Source: an uncultured Collinsella sp.
GTDB taxonomy: Bacteria; Actinomycetota; Coriobacteriia; Coriobacteriales; Coriobacteriaceae
Direction of reading: 5' to 3'
DNA length: 5,297 nt
Assembly: GCA_902470765.1 (NCBI GenBank)
Contig: CABRHW010000035.1
Location: 1-5,297, forward strand
Positions 5,266 through 5,297 of the stretch are shown here, piece by piece. Made by a program: the position numbers and the translations under genes. The notes under the pieces are model-generated. The model saw only the letters and a list, made by a program, of their open reading frames with translations. It was not told the origin of the DNA and made no database searches. Position 1 is the stretch's first letter, and each line of letters opens with the position of its first letter.

Positions 5266-5297
5266 AAGAGGCGGGGCATGCCCCGCCTCTTCTCTTT
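5266..5297. terminator. 26-bp perfect palindrome, probable terminator
   Basis: Positions 5266-5291 are a perfect palindrome (AAGAGGCGGGGCA and its complement, 13 bp per arm). It is followed on the plus strand by TCTCTTT to the window edge. In either direction the RNA would form a very stable GC-rich stem. The pyrimidine tail favours plus-strand termination, yet no plus-strand gene precedes it. It may instead end a minus-strand gene lying to the right, or act both ways. Confidence 0.55.

Overview
The window holds six genes, all on the minus strand. It reads like a moderately GC-rich Gram-positive gut bacterium, most likely a Coriobacteriia member such as Collinsella. That placement is inferred from the tandem feoA-feoA-feoB layout with a FeoB-associated Cys-rich peptide, the strong AGGAGG-type ribosome sites and the protein style. 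No marker gene proves it.

In the direction of transcription (right to left): positions 5104-5297 are non-coding and include a 26-bp perfect palindrome at the right edge. Next is a small HPr-family phosphocarrier (4810-5058) with its own strong terminator (4761-4800). A regulatory interval of about 140 bp follows, dominated by a perfect 16-bp inverted repeat (4663-4678 / 4703-4718) that flanks candidate -10 sequences. The ferrous-iron uptake genes come next: a first feoA (4379-4621), a second feoA (4118-4339), a 123-bp spacer with a GC-rich hairpin and an AAGTTAG/CTAACTT dyad, then feoB (1667-3994) and a good intrinsic terminator (1605-1637). Beyond it, with its own ribosome site, is a 66-codon Cys-rich membrane peptide of the FeoB-associated family (1291-1491), followed by a hairpin (1244-1277). 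Last is a LacI-family repressor (67-1146), with 66 non-coding bases to the window edge.

The iron genes form one functional unit. FeoB is the GTPase-coupled inner-membrane Fe(II) permease, the two FeoA proteins are small SH3-like cytosolic accessory proteins, and the Cys-rich peptide is a likely membrane partner in place of FeoC. The 10-mer GTGGTTAACT occurs in both arms of the repeat before the first feoA and again just ahead of the Cys-rich peptide gene. This suggests the two units are co-regulated although a terminator separates them. The HPr and LacI genes look like independent neighbours.

I see no mobile element, CRISPR array, rRNA or tRNA, and no clearly new multi-gene system. The observations most worth following are the HPr with Asp at the position of regulatory Ser46, and the repeated operator-like sequence of the iron genes.
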